DNA from: Rostrohypoxylon terebratum
Lineage: Eukaryota > Ascomycota > Sordariomycetes > Xylariales > Hypoxylaceae
Length of the DNA: 64,000 nt
Assembly: GCA_022497145.1 (NCBI GenBank)
Contig: MU385867.1
Coordinates: 124,001 to 188,000 of the forward strand
Reading direction: 5' to 3'
In this document: positions 11,102 to 23,900 of the stretch, piece after piece
Layout of the letters: the number at the start of each line of letters is the position of its first letter
How positions within the stretch are numbered: position 1 is the first letter of the stretch
The notes under the pieces: model-generated
What the model was told of the DNA's origin: nothing
Database searches by the model: none
Seen by the model: the letters and a program-made list of their open reading frames with translations, nothing else
Translations under genes and position numbers: made by a program

Positions 11102-12580
11102 GGTGAATTAGATGATATAAGTCTATGCGTGACAAACGAGTAGCCAATGAAGGAGGGAAAATCCAGACTAGGTCATCAGCTCATAAAATTCACATTGCCG
11201 AAAACAAAGACAGCTTCAACCCATATATGGCATCAAGACACCGAGCGTAAGTTTATGCCTGGATTTATGTATTATAGCAATCTGAAAAAAAAAAAGACTG
11301 TATGCGCTCCATCATTATGTAAAAATCAACCGGGAATAACAATCCTTCGGTAATAATTGTACTAACATAAAATGAACCTGGCAATCTCCTGAGTCTTGCT
11401 AGCTAGCAAAGACCGATCCCGACTCCCGCGGGAATCGCCCCACGGGGGTCGCGGTTTAGCCAAGGCAATTGGCGATGCTTGATGCTATCGTCTTGTCGTG
11501 TAACTGACGTCTCCGTGTCCGGAGAACACTCACACCTATTATTGAACCCGTCTGCGGTAATACGAGATAAGAGGGGAATATCGAACGTAAGGATATTGGG
11601 GATAAGTATAGGTATGTAGGATGTACTAGTATTTGTTAGTCGCGTAGTAATCGGAGAGATTTCTCACTCAAAGTTCAAACTTGGGTTGATAACTTGAGTC
11701 TTGGGTTGATCTCCGTCCAACATGGCCCCAAAGAACCTAAAGAATACTAGTATCCGCTTATCTACCTCGAATGGTTAGGTATTAATAGGTATGGCTTGAA
11801 CGGTGAAAGTATTCTAGTTCAATCTGCAAATCGAACTCGGAAAATCGGCCGAACCAGAATCTTTACAACCGATCCATCATTGATGTTGTCTTGGCTTGGA
11901 GAGTCGAATACCCCTGCAGTACTTTCGGGTCCCTGGTGCGGTGAGTCACCGTCAAGAGTCGAGGAAAAAGGCTAACCACAAAAGTTCTGAACCGGCCAGT
12001 ATCCGGAGCAGTGCACTCGCAAGTATTTCGGTGAGATTACGAAGTAGTAGTCGACCATTATCATTCTGCAAGTTCCAATTACACCATCTGTCACCCCGAT
12101 ACACGTAAGATCGGAAAAGAGATGGAAATATGAAAGCATAACCCGCAAGATCCGCGAGGGACGCTATTTTACATATGATTCTGTATGATTTTATCAGATT
12201 TCATAATTTTGATGAATGGTTTATGATCAGTGGGTTGAATTGAGTAGGTCGAGGTCAGAGTGATAACCTTGAAATCGATAGCTCGACATAAGCGACCGGG
12301 ACCTGGCCAAAAAAAAAAAGAGACATGATGGATCTCGAGACACAACACTAGATTGGCTATCGAAGGACGGATGACCTTTTTTATAATAGAATATATCCAT
12401 CCTGAGAGATCGACAGTTGGATGGAAGTAATAGAAAAGAACCGGTAAAGTCGAAGGGAGGCTCAAATAACGCACGTGCTCGACGGCATCTGTCATGCTGC
12501 ATTGAATCTCATTTAACCCGGCGTCGTATCCATTGAATCAGGTCCATGGTTCATGGAAAGGTTGACGAACGCATCGATAA

Positions 12581-12608
12581 TGAACGATATGAACGATATG
12601 AACGATAT
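12581..12608. repeat. Tandem repeat, unit GAACGATAT, three copies
   Basis: Three head-to-tail nine-base units are visible directly. Non-coding context. Confidence 0.8.
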
Positions 12609-13412
12609 CGGATTGGTCCTCGTACAGGTAGAGTATCTGCCGTAGTGGAGAAATGATGGGGGGTGTGAATAGGTTGAAGATGGGTATGAATGGATTGGGC
12701 TGGTTAGGGATAGGGATGGAATAAAAGAACAGTCTGACAGTGCAGGCCTTGCCAATTCTATCAATTCTATGCAAATTCTCAGGCTGTTCAGGGCTGTCAG
12801 GGTAGCAGTTTTAACTTCTACTATGTAATGGTCACTAATGGACCCCTCCAGGGCTTCCGCTGCAAGAAGCTTCTAGCTTCTCCAAGCTTTACCCAAACCT
12901 CCCAAAAGCTAGCTGGCAGGGTGGAGAATTGAGAAGCCGGACCTGCCAGTTGTCCTACCCTATTTGTTGTTCCTGCCCTTGTCGACCCAACTGGCTGCCC
13001 TAGCAACGCATTATCATCGCATAAAAACTGCGAGCGAAAACATTGGTAGCATTGAACCCCGGAAAGAACCACACAAAATTCCCCATTCCTCAATCGGGTC
13101 TTGTCATGTCTGCACCGTCCTTGCCAGACGATTGCTAGGCTTGCTAGGCTTTGCTAGGCAATTGCAAGGTGCCCGACCGAATAAAGGAACTCAGGTGGAC
13201 ACATCATCATGCGTTATGACTTTATCTGCAAAACATAATTCTTTAATCCATCCATAAATCCACAACATTGGCACACTGGGCAGTGTATCAGTACTGAGTG
13301 TATGACAACTTGGAACCCGAAACCCATAATAAATACCCTCTCTGTCCCTGGCAACCTAGCAACCTAGCAACCTTTTAGCAGCTTAGAAAGTTTTGGTAAG
13401 TAAACAGCAATT

Positions 13413-13453
13413 AATCATCATCATCACATCACCACCACCACCACCACCACTAC
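13413..13453. repeat. ATC/CAC trinucleotide microsatellite
   Basis: Runs of ATC units pass into about seven CAC units. It lies 320-360 bases upstream of the LIM-gene ATG, probably in promoter or leader. Confidence 0.8.
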
Positions 13454-13577
13454 ACAACGTAACATCATATAAAATCCAAATATCAACCAAGTATTACTTA
13501 TTTGATCCTACCAAATCGTTGCTGATCAAACCAACAATTTCTGTCAATAGCAAATTTTGAGAAGTTCAATCAAACTC

Positions 13578-13601
13578 TCAAGTCAAGTCAAGTCAAGTCA
13601 A
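13578..13601. repeat. Tandem TCAAG repeat in leader of LIM gene
   Basis: Four copies of the pentamer, directly visible, about 170 bases before the start codon. Confidence 0.8.
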
Positions 13602-13691
13602 ACCGAACTGAAGCTGAATTTACCTTGCCTACTACTATCCTGCAAGTATCCACCTAAAGTCTGTTGTGTATATATTTACATATTCCGACTT

Positions 13692-13746
13692 CGCAAACTG
13701 CAAACTGCAAACTGCAAGCTGCAAATTGCAAACTTGCAAAACGCAA
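13692..13746. repeat. Degenerate tandem AAACTGC/AAATTGC repeat just before the LIM-gene start
   Basis: Seven-base units (CAAACTG, three near-perfect, then CAAGCTG, CAAATTG and CAAACTTG variants) run up to about 23 bases before the ATG at 13769, so they should sit in the 5' untranslated region of the mRNA. Confidence 0.75.
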
Positions 13747-13768
13747 CTCACAATTCACAACCGCAACC

Positions 13769-16452
13769 ATGCCGAGAGGCAAGTCGAAGGAAAGGTCTTC
13801 GCCTAGAAAAGTGACGCCGCCGTCACCTACCTACATGAACAGTGATCAATTTGGTAAGTATCATAATATGATCCGTGTGTGTGTATATAGCTATGGGTCA
13901 ATGCACCGGCACTGACATGTAATACTATAGCTGCTTATCTAGCAAATCTCCGAGAAAATCGCGTCACTCGACCAGGAGGGGCACGTCCTCTTCCACAACC
14001 TGCCATGCCGCGCCATGATTCTACAGCTCGTCTTGCTACCGAACGAATCGCTACCGGTCGCCCGTCCCTTGGAAGCACATCTCTCTTATCCGAAGCCTCT
14101 AGCAACCACATGCGAGCGCAAACCGAAAGCCCGAGACCTCGTGGTAGCCGACCAAGTTTTGCCCCTAGCGTAGTCTCTCGAGCATCTAGGTATTCCACTC
14201 TAACCTCCACCACCGGGAGAGACTATTACCCAGAAAATCCTGCTACTGCCCCCCCTCCACTAAAGCCAGGCGAGGTCGTTCCCTCTGCCACCTATATCGA
14301 GCGGGGACAGCGGTGGATGGAAAAGGAGGAGGCCGTTTCGATTCGCGATGCGATGGAAGTTATGGATGCTATGGAGACTTTGAAACTCCACGAGGCGGAC
14401 AAGGGAAAGCAAACAGCCGGCGAACAAGATGACGAAGAAACTAGACTCTATAACGCTGCTTTGGACGAGGCTGCCGAATTAGTCTGGCAGCATCAACACG
14501 GAGTAAAGCCGCCGGAGCCTGGCGCTCCCTACCGTTATAAGCCACATCTGCGCAAAGATAGCTATGCTCATGCTCGTACCGCTAGTAGCGGACGATATGG
14601 CAGTGAGATCGGCGCCACAGGTCTTGCAAGGGACTCTATTCGATCTTTCTCTGGAAGCTCGTCTAGTAGCGAAAGAGCGCCCTCGCCAGAGAGTGCCCGG
14701 AACAGTCTAGATCAACAGCGGACCTACTCCATAGGATCGCAAAAGTCGAAGTCATATGGGTCGTTGAACGGTGCGGCACGGTCAAGCTCTGGCGGTCGTC
14801 GCCTGAGTAGCCTGAAGCGCAATATTAGTGGAGAGGTCGAGAAGCCTTTCTCAGGTGATCAGATCTGGGAAGAGCCGGAGGGTAGCACCCCCGAACGCAA
14901 TCCAAGACAACCGCGTCGGCCCGAAACCACACAGCCTCTGGGACTCAAGTCAAGAGGCATCCCCAACAGAGTTTCATTTGCCCCCACAACTTCAGAATCT
15001 ACTTCCCCTGAACCATCAGAACCCGTGAAACCCATATCCAGATATGAGATTCATAAGAACCCCCCATCTCGATCCCGCGATCCTGGCTACACAACAAACA
15101 GTCTTTCCAACTCCCCGCGATCTTCTCAAGAGAGCGTCCCCAAAAAGAATGGCGTGGAAATCCGCAGTGATGATATAAGAGAAGCCACTAGCATGCGGCT
15201 GAAGGACCGCAGCTCAAAACTCCCCACTCCGTCGGCCGTCAGCGACAGCCCCGGACGTCCAATCGTAAGCTTTGACAAAAACTGGAAGCCCCCAGAGAAA
15301 GAGGCGACTGATTCAAAGTTAGAAGAGTGCAAGCCCAGCCCCATCAGCCAACGCCGGGTCGGACCCTTCGGGGTCGTCGGAAAAGAGCGTGCGGGTACAC
15401 AAAGTCCGCAGCCGCCTGTCCCTGCTATCGCAGTTTCGGAGGCTGCTGAGGCCTCGAAGCCGTCTCCAGCTTCACGGCCTTCTGCCCGCGCGCCGTCCGT
15501 CCCAAGTATTCAGGTAGATGGCGTGGACGACGGCCCTAAGGTGCCAGTCATTTCCGTTTCGGGCGATGGCCCAACTATACCGACAATATCGCTACCTGAT
15601 GACGAGAGTAGCGGTAACAACAGTAGTAGGGCGCCTGGCGTCCCGACTATAGTTACTCCCGATGACAACCGAAAGCCTTCAGCGAGACCGTTACCGGACC
15701 CTAAGGCACTCAACAACGCGCGGCCGCGCCCTCGGAGCCATTGGTCTCCGGCACCAGGTGCAATTGGCCATCGTGCCGCGACCGCCTGTCATGAATGCGG
15801 TCTCCCCATCGAAGGCCGTTTCGTTGCTCTCAAAGGAAACTCAGGACGTTTCCATCCGCAATGCTTCCGGTGCTATGCGTGTGGAACAGCTCTCGAGGCA
15901 CTCGAGATCAGCCCTGAGCCGGATAGCTTCCGAGCTGAGCGACTCGATCGCATCCGTCGAAGAGCAGCGGGCGAGATCCTAGATGAGGAGCCGGGTAAGA
16001 CGATGGCGGAGGACGGCGATGAACGATTGCGATTCTACTGTCATCTCGACTGGCACGAGTTGTTCGCGCCGCGGTGCAAGCACTGCAAAACCCCTATCCT
16101 GGGTGAGCACGTGGTAGCACTAGGCGCGCATTGGCACTACGGACACTTCTTCTGCGCTGAATGCGGTGACCCCTTCGAACAGGGGGCAACGCACATCGAG
16201 AAGGACGGGTACGCGTGGTGTATCAACTGCCAGACGAAGAGGACGGAACGCCGGGCGCCGAAGTGCAAGGGCTGCCGCACGGCGGTCATCGGTCAGTACA
16301 TTATGGCCCTAGGCGGCGAGTGGCACGACGAGTGCTTCCGCTGCGGGACGTGCGGAGGAGGTTTCGACGACGGACAGATCTACCCCATGAAGGATCGGGG
16401 CGAAATGACGGTGCTGTGCACCGCGTGCCGCGCCGCCGAACTCAAGATGTGA
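13769..16452 (+). CDS. Three-LIM-domain protein with long disordered N-terminus (paxillin-like)
   Basis: Exon 1 (13769-13853) and exon 2 (13931-16452), intron 77 bases with GTAAGT, give 868 residues. The first 640 residues are Ser/Pro/Arg-rich and largely disordered, with a short conserved-looking opening (YMNSDQFAAYLANLRENR). Three zinc-binding LIM domains close the protein: LIM1 from CHEC at residue 648, with an expanded loop of about 40 residues between its two fingers; LIM2 from CKHC at 744; LIM3 from CKGC at 807. The Cys/His spacing looks intact in all three. Fungal proteins of this layout are scaffolds at sites of polarised growth and septation (Pxl1-like), binding Rho and actin regulators; this role is by analogy. 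The stop falls right after the last finger. The ATG at 14005 is internal; the exon 1 start restores the family N-terminus. Confidence 0.88.
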
Positions 16453-17815
16453 TGACGACCCTTTACGAGTTTACGAGATGGACGTGCGGCGGACTGACGG
16501 GGTCAAGTCGTAAGTACGAATTTGCAAGTGCATGACAGACCCACGAGTTCGGGTCATACGACGGTTTATTTTTCGCGCTGTTGTTGCTGTTGCTGTTGCT
16601 TTTTACTTTTTGCCTTCTGCTTCCCAGGGAAAGGGATTGATTTCGGTACAAGGTCATGGTCAGGTACGAAAGGTTGTTTAGGTACAATAAGACATTAATG
16701 GAATGCTTCGGGGCGAGAATGAAAATCGGACTTTTGTTTTTTGCTTTTTTTTTAATTACGTACTTGTGCTGAGTGGCGTTGCGTCTTTTTTTAGAGTGAG
16801 TTTCTTGTTCGGAGTTTGGTGGCAATAATAGGCAAGCAAAGCAGAACGGAGCAGGCAAGCATGGCAGACAGCAAACAGTTCAGTTCGGAATACAGAGATT
16901 TGTGTGGTTTGATGACTTGATTGACCCTTTACTGTCTGATGATTACCTGAGTGCGTATGAGTACCTATGTTATATATACGTACTATGCATACCCCCGAGA
17001 GTTCCTCGAGATGTGATGATGTGATATGTCATTCTTCAGCTGTACTTTAGGCAACCACCCACCTCCTCACCTCCTATTTTGCCTCCGTATAGTAGTGCCC
17101 CTCAAGATATGCGAGGTCTGTTAGAATTTTGGCATATTCTCGCTTGGTCTTCCTGGCTAACTATATATAATGGAAATCGCATCTAAGATCGATGCTGCCT
17201 ACATTAACTAAAGGCCAGAATCCAATTGCGTGTACTAATATGGCGGCTTGAGACCAGCATTTGAGACGATACAATGTTTGGTAGAAGTGAAGTTTCCATA
17301 TTTTGACCTGGGTTACTCGAAAGGTTGGAATCTCGTCTGAGGAATCTCACAAGCAAATGGCGACAGAGGACGACTTAGGGATGATTGAAAAGTAAGTTCG
17401 TAAGGTAGCACGAGAACGACGAATCATGTAATAATAGCATTTGCGTAGCCGTAATAAATAGAGACAGCTTCTCAATCGAGATTTGGCTGCCTACTTGTGG
17501 ATTCGTAGGGAGGAAAATTATTTCTGAAAGATTTGCATAAAAGCAAGAATTTAGATGACAGATGCTCCTTAACCCCTACCTCGGGTTAGGGAGAGGATAG
17601 TGATGAAGGTCTATGGATGACCATTTTTTGGGATTCCGGGACGATAAGAGAGAGATGGATCATCCCAGCACCCCTTGCTACTTTTCTACCGCCATCTATT
17701 TTCGCTCAAGGTATATCACGAACCCCTACTCCGTTTCCCCAGGTCCGTAATCCGTGTTTGGACCCAATGTCGATGTTGACAGGGTTCTGTCAGGCCTGAT
17801 GAGGCTGGTGGTTTG
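16453..17815. other. Convergent intergenic region, LIM gene and SUMO gene
   Basis: 1.36 kb between two stop codons. Contains GTTGCT hexamers (16579-16599), T-runs and AT-rich sequence near 16730-16790; no gene seen. Should contain both 3' untranslated regions. Confidence 0.55.
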
Positions 17816-18216
17816 TTAACGGCAGCACGCGCCTCCGACCTGCTCCTGGTGGACTTCTAGGGTGTCGCCATCCGCCATCTCCAACTATACGTGAGAATTA
17901 TAGCGGTTAGCAAGTGCAAGATCCGATATGAGTGTAATTCACATGGAATCTACAGAGGATCACTAAAACTTACCGAGTCGGGCGTATCGCTCTTCTGGAC
18001 TCGCTGTCCCTCGAACAAGAAACGGACCGCTTCGACGCTCTTGCCTTGGCGCTCACAGAAGGCCGTCATAAGCTTCTCGAGCTTGGTGGATCGCTTGATC
18101 TTGAAGAAGACCTCGTTGTTGTTGTCCGTCACCTTGATGTTGAGGTGCTCGTTGCCGCCAGCAGGGGCTTCCGAGCGCTCAGCCGCGGGGCTTCCGCTGT
18201 CGTTCTCACCAGACAT
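17816..18216 (-). CDS. smt3: SUMO (Smt3), ubiquitin-like modifier precursor
   Basis: SUMO is conjugated to lysines of nuclear and septin-type targets after its tail is trimmed to Gly-Gly by a Ulp protease (family knowledge). Exon 1 (18216-17974) and exon 2 (17884-17816), separated by an 89-base intron (GTAAGT...GTATAG), give 103 residues. Seen: a disordered Ser/Glu/Ala-rich head of about 22 residues, then the beta-grasp fold with LNIKVTDNNNEVFFKIK, STKLEKLMTAFCERQGK, VRFLFEGQRV, and in exon 2 LEMADGDTLEVHQEQVGG. The Gly-Gly is followed by ACCR, the part expected to be removed. The longer open frame starting at 18447 is rejected because SUMO proteins begin with a short acidic head and MSGEND fits. 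Confidence 0.96.
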
Positions 18217-19610
18217 CTTGAGTATGGGATTTGGAATTTGGGATTTGCGAGATAGGTGTCGGGAATGTGAGAAGGCCTCTATGTGGTTTCTGTGGTCTTG
18301 AGAAGAAGCTTGGTTTGCTGTCTGCTTGTTGGAGTCGCCGAAGAGGCGGCGAGTGTTAGTCTGGGGTTTGTTGGTGTGTTGGGAGAGGCAGAAGTTGGGA
18401 GTTCTGGTGGCGTGAAATTGCACTGGCGGTGGATGGGAATTACTCACAAAGTCAGGGTAGACAGGGGTGGATATCGCTTAATAACTAGAGAAGCAGTTCA
18501 GAATGTGGAGATGTGAGATGCTGAAGGTGTTCAGCGCTTCTATTGTAAGAGTTTGGGAGTGTGGGAAAGAAAGAGGAAGGCAAAATGTGGTTGTGTAGAA
18601 GAGAAGTTAAAAAAGTGATGCGATTGCGGTGGTGAAGTTTAGAGTCAAGAATCAAGCACGAAGGCTACAGTCCTACCGTGAGGCGTCCCCCAAAATGGGA
18701 AACAGCGGCCGTAACCACGCTAGATGCGGGGCAGGCTGGCAGGTAGGGCAGGTATGTACTTTTTTCACCCAGCAAATACACTGTACTTTGTAAAGTTCCT
18801 GCGGGTCATTCTTTACTTGCCTTATCCATGTACATCTAGATGTTTCCCGATATCTTTGGTAATGGCGCAACTTAAATTCTAAACAGAGTCCACAAGTCCA
18901 AAGTCAAGATTGAACTCTTATGTAATCTATTTTATTGATGATGCTACTGGCAGACTGGGTACCTAGTAGGTCCTAGTGTTTTACAATCCTCTTTGTTTGA
19001 AAATAACCAGCCTATTGTCGCGAACTTGAGATTTCTGAGTTGGCTCAAGTTCCAGGAATGCCTTGAAAGTCTTATCTCCGGTTAGTACCGTACACTAAAG
19101 CAAAGAGGCAGAGAGGTCACGAATTGTCAAATTGATAAACAGGTACCTGGTATTTTAGCCTACACTCTTATACATATGCATCCATGTATAATGTGTTGGG
19201 TCGCATACCAATGAATCACACTGCTAGCATCCAAATAGAATGCCTAGGCGCCGTAGCCTTTGGGATTTCCCTTTCACTACTCGCTAACGGTGTAGTAAAG
19301 ATGGATGCAAATGATATCGAAGATATATACAAAGTCTACCTAGTAACAACATTGGAACCTACTAGGTACGTGGACCAAGATTTGCAGGTCAAGTGTGTTA
19401 AAGAAAAAGGTGACTAGCTGGATCTATACAATACAATACTCTATAAAGTTAGTTGACATTTCACCGACGTCATATTTTTCAGATCGATGGAAGGAGATCT
19501 CTTGGCCACTTGAAAATTGAAACGATCAAGTTGACTGCTCATTGATACTACTTCAATATTGAACACTACCTATTTCTCATTGCCGATCTAACACGTCCCA
19601 AAATAGGAAA
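18217..19610. other. Divergent intergenic region, SUMO to cmc4
   Basis: About 1.4 kb. The first 450 bases are the SUMO leader and promoter. One CCTAGTAGGTCCTAG motif at 18962-18976. A 77-codon open frame at 19184-19417 has no recognised similarity and is not called. Otherwise nothing seen. Confidence 0.5.
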
Positions 19611-20040
19611 ATGGTATGCTATGTTATGGCAATTGGTATGAACAATGGTCCGAACGCCAAACTAATAAGAGCATACCTACACAGGGGCTAAAAGAAGATC
19701 TTGAGTCGCAACCCGCTTGTCATCCGCGCGCTGTAAGTCAGAGACACCTATATACAATTGTACACACAGCTAATATGAACCTTTCGGAAGTGTGCTATCC
19801 AAGGTATGCAGACTCGGCGTCCATGTTCTATATGCTACGTGACTTTTTCTAACATGAACAGATTGCCTTACGAAGAATAATTACAACGAAGCAAAGTGCT
19901 CACGTTTTATCGACGCCCTGTACGAATGTTGCGATGCCTTCTATCGGAGGCATGGGGACAACGCGACGAGTGCTAGCTGTCCAAAAGCCAGTCTCCTCCG
20001 GTTGAAATTGAAACAAAGGCAGGACGAGCAGAACAGGTGA
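19611..20040 (+). CDS. cmc4: Cmc4, twin Cx9C mitochondrial intermembrane-space protein
   Basis: Rebuilt from four exons: 19611-19613 (the ATG alone), 19685-19732, 19791-19803 (a 13-base microexon) and 19862-20040. All junctions keep phase and have GT...AG ends (GTATGC, GTAAGT, GTATGC donors). The 80-residue product has both Cx9C motifs: CHPRACAIQDC (with the extra internal Cys typical of Cmc4) and CSRFIDALYEC followed by a second Cys, then SCPKASLLRLKLKQR, the family C-terminus. The microexon encodes CAIQ plus one base; without it the first Cx9C is destroyed. Cmc4 is a Mia40-dependent small protein of the intermembrane space whose exact role is not settled (family knowledge). The start ATG plus MGLKEDLE fits related proteins; an alternative ATG at 19616 reads through the first intron and is less likely. 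Confidence 0.9.
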
Positions 20041-20916
20041 ATAGCCGGTGGCATGGCTAGATCGCTTAATAGTACTAGGATATATTCTATCCGCTATCAA
20101 ATCTTTTTTGAGCAACTGTGCATAGCACCTGAAGTACAATACCTAGGACCTAGGACCTAGGTAGCATGTTCAACATCTCCTTATATGCGTCAACCCAGAC
20201 AAGGAGCCAGGCAACATTTACGAAGAGTGGAAATCGTTCTAGGCGATCATTGAGCGCGCGAGAGATCCTGAAGGACCTGGACAAGCATTGAAAGCATTAG
20301 TTGGCTTATCCCGAGACTCTAATATGAGTGCCGATGACATTATGTAGAGAAAAGAAGAAGAAAAAGGTAGAAAAAATTTTTAGACAAGAAATTCTTATTT
20401 TTGTACTTTCCCCCACCGTAGCCACTGAGGCTGGTTTCATGAGGCTGATGCTTTTTTTTTTGTCCAGTGTCCACTGCCTCTTGAGTACCTAGTAATTAAT
20501 TGGTTGAATTTTAAGGTTAGGTACCGGATCCAACAGTCACCTTAGTTAGGTACGTACCTGGCTCACCCGACAACCTCCAGTAATTCGGTCCAGCACCTGG
20601 CAAGCGCTACAGACGCTACAGACACTACAGACACGCCTTTAGCCTCTAACCGCGTCAAGATTCTTTTCCCTGTTCAAAGCTTCACAACCTTGAAAGCTCC
20701 ATACTTTTTTCTTAACAACACACTAATAGTCCTACATACCACCAACAATCCATCAGGTCGCAAACCGTCGCTCTCAATTAGAAGAATCATTTGCGACCGC
20801 TTATCGAACCGTGATATCCAACAACTCGGAGGATGCTGGTTAGCTACCAGCTCCCCATCTAAAAACTCGGCCGTATTCTAGACCACCTCCTGCCTCTATC
20901 CTCCCTCAACACCACG
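20041..20916. other. Intergenic, cmc4 to nup84
   Basis: About 880 bases. Holds a tight ACCTAGGACCTAGGACCTAG array at 20141-20164, a broken coding-like stretch at about 20170-20347 (see findings), GTTAGGTACC motifs at 20515-20560 and ACAGACGCTACAGACACTAC repeats near 20609-20634. The pyrimidine-rich end is the nup84 leader. Confidence 0.55.
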
Positions 20917-23900
20917 ATGTCCCAAGGACCACAGAACATGTACGGCTTACAATTTGGCGTGCCGTCGCCACCTTTAGATGACGATGATCAATGTATGACA
21001 CCATTGATACCTTCAATTGAATTTGGGCAACCTATGGAGACTGACCATCATCCCCTTCTCACAGCATCGGATTTCTATAACCAAGCCGAGAACGAGTTCG
21101 CAATGGATGCCGAGGAGTTCGCTAGAGCTCTTGACTCACTCTCGCTAGTGCGAAAGTCTGCAGTAGAACAACGTGCTGAGATATTCAAGCTAGTCGATAC
21201 CTATTACCATTACGCCGCCAAGAAAGCCCACGACATTCGCAGATCGCAAGGGAAGGGAACTAGTACCGGGCTTAATCAATCACACTATGCTTCCAGCCAA
21301 GATTCAATGGAATTAGACGATTCGGAAAACTCGCTAGGATCTCCAGGTTCAATAGAATCACTTAAGAGATGGGAGTCAGAAGCACAGACTTGGGACCTGC
21401 TGCGACGCCTTTTGCCGCTCCGATATTCAGACAACACCTCGCTCAAGCCGACGCGCCATGACGTAACAAGATTTCAATCGTCCTCGCAGCTCTGGGAGGA
21501 ATTCCTACAATCAGACTCTACCGCGCAAGAGCGCAAGGCAGTTCTGGAATGCTTACAGACTAGCGCAGATGAATCGCGTACGGGTATCGACGAATTAGTA
21601 CGGGATTATCAACAACGGGCAGAGAGGGGTGACATTATCGCATATGGTTGGCTCCATACACGGTCGGCTATTAAGCTGCAGAAGAACATCAACGGATGGT
21701 CGGGAGCTTTAGATCCTAACAATTCCGATGTCGTTCAGAAGCTCCGCAACGGACCGAACCCTATGGTAACCCAACTCGACCCCGATGTAGCAACGAGGCA
21801 GCATAGAAAGCTCCTGCCACAGGACGAATATTTTGAACGGGCTATTTGGATTGGATGTTATGAATTGCTACGACGAGGACGAAGCATTGCCGAGATTCGA
21901 GATTGGTGCGTCGAGAGGACCGAGGTTTGGAGAGCTGTTAGCATGTCAGCTATGCCCTTGTCCAAGGAGGAAAGCGACGTCCGCTTCGGCTGCGATCCTC
22001 TCTCGATGCTCCTGTGGCGACGCACTTGTTTCGCTTTAGCACGACAGGGCGGCACAGACGACTTCGAGCGCGGTGTCTACGGGATCCTCTCCGGTGATAT
22101 ACAAAGCGTCGAGAAAATTTGCGAGGATTGGGACGATTTCGTCTATGTTCACTACAACGCATTGCTGCGGACGCAGTTTGACGCTTACCTGATGAAACGA
22201 TCTCCGCCGGATGCAACCGCTGCTATAACTCAGAGCTTTCCCGCCACCTTCAACGCAGTCCAATTCCACGGTGATGCTGCCTCCGTTGGCGAGCGTCTTG
22301 TTAAATCCTTGGAGACAAATGAGAAGACCTCTGAAGAGGCAAAAACGCCTGTGAAGACCCTCCAAGCGGCTATCCTTTCTGATAGGTTGGATCAGTACAC
22401 CTATGAACTCGGTCTTGCGCTTTCCAAGTTGGCGAACAAGGAGAACGTATCAGCTTTGATCCCACGTTACAATTCCGACGACCAGAACATAGACGATACC
22501 AAATATGTCCAACCGTCGGACCATAACAATCTACGTGTCCTAGTTCACGTTTATCTAGTCTTGTCAAATCTCGAGCAGCTGGAAGGCGGTCTACGTTTGG
22601 AGCCCTCTGAACGTCACAGAGTCCAGGAAAACGTTCTCTCGGCATACATTTCTACTCTGAGACTAACGGGTTTGACAGACCTGATGCCTCTGTACTGCAG
22701 TCATATGCAAGGAGAGAGGGCTTTCTTCACTCTCAGCCGCAATGTTACCGGCGTGATTGAGACGCGGGATCGAGAGGTTATATTAAGACTCATGGAAAAG
22801 CTTGGCATGGATATTGCCGAATTCGTTCAATTCCAGCCTCGATCCCTTCTCCAGCAGCATCCTGGGCCGATAGAGGGCCCGTCACCGTTTAGTAGATTCA
22901 CCATGCTCTCTAGCGACCCACCTACACTGAAGGGTGGACGTCCTCTGAAGCCAGACTTCCTCGGGGAACCTCCGGAGAATCTCAATGACGTAGACGAACA
23001 TCTCATTCAGTCGTTAGAGTGGTTTCTCCTTGTGGACGGCCTCTGGTACGAATTCTTCCGATATGGTACTGCTATTTACAAACGATTCCTCAGTAAGTCA
23101 CCCCCTTCTGCCACCTACTTACAATTTGTCTGCTCACTACTAATATTATATTAGCGCAATTCAATTTCCATGCAGCACGTGCCTTGGCTGAGCGAGTTCG
23201 CTGCTCCAAAGTGTTCCAGATCAAGGCAAATATAGTGTATTCGGACGACTCAGATGTCTCGTGGTTCGAGGAGATCCGAGCAAGTGCTGCGACTGGCGGA
23301 TTGGAGGAAAGCGATCTCGGCCCGGAGGAGATTGCGGCGGCGCAAAATTACTTCGAGATGGAATGCTTGACCCGAGCCGTGGACTTGATGGAGACCATTG
23401 CATCTAGCCAATTATTGGTCCAAGAGTAAGTCACTATTCATACCACCCACTAACGTAACATGGAGCTAACATTCATGCGCAGCCCGGCTGAGAGAGTAGG
23501 CAGGGACTTCTGGTCTCACATAGGTCATGAGCTGAAGACTCTTAAGAGTCTCATGCGCCCCATTCTAAACAACTGGCTGTTGGGGAGCAACGAAGGTGAG
23601 TTACAACGACTCAACTATCTTGGCGATAAGCATTACTTACTGGTTGAATTAGAAGGCGAAGACTTCACATACCTCCGCGATGAATATCTCCCCGAGATAG
23701 TCATCGGATACGTGAGCGTGTTACATTTTGCGGGGATGATGTTGAGCCGCGACAACCTGCTAGAATGCATGGAGCTTGCATCAGTGATTGCAAAGAAAGA
23801 TGCGGACGTGCAAGCAGTGATCATGAAGGCGGGTCGGATGAAGGAGCTTGTGGAGGGATTCGCAAGCTGCAGCAAAGCACTGGCGATCAGCAGCAACGAG

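Larger units (their letters stand above)
11102..13768. other. Divergent intergenic region between MFS gene and LIM gene
   Basis: 2.7 kb upstream of two divergent starts. No convincing coding frame. Contains an A-run near 11284-11296, a GC-rich patch with dyads at 11415-11465, a tandem GAACGATAT repeat at 12581-12608, GCTAGGC repeats near 13133-13160, and the leader repeats of the LIM gene after 13400. Confidence 0.55.

Noticed and set aside
12169..12495. 108-codon frame on the minus strand
   Set aside because: No similarity that I recognise, no splice-linked neighbours, AT-rich non-coding background.
19184..19417. 77-codon frame on the plus strand before cmc4
   Set aside because: Isolated, no known motif, no matching splice partners; length expected by chance.
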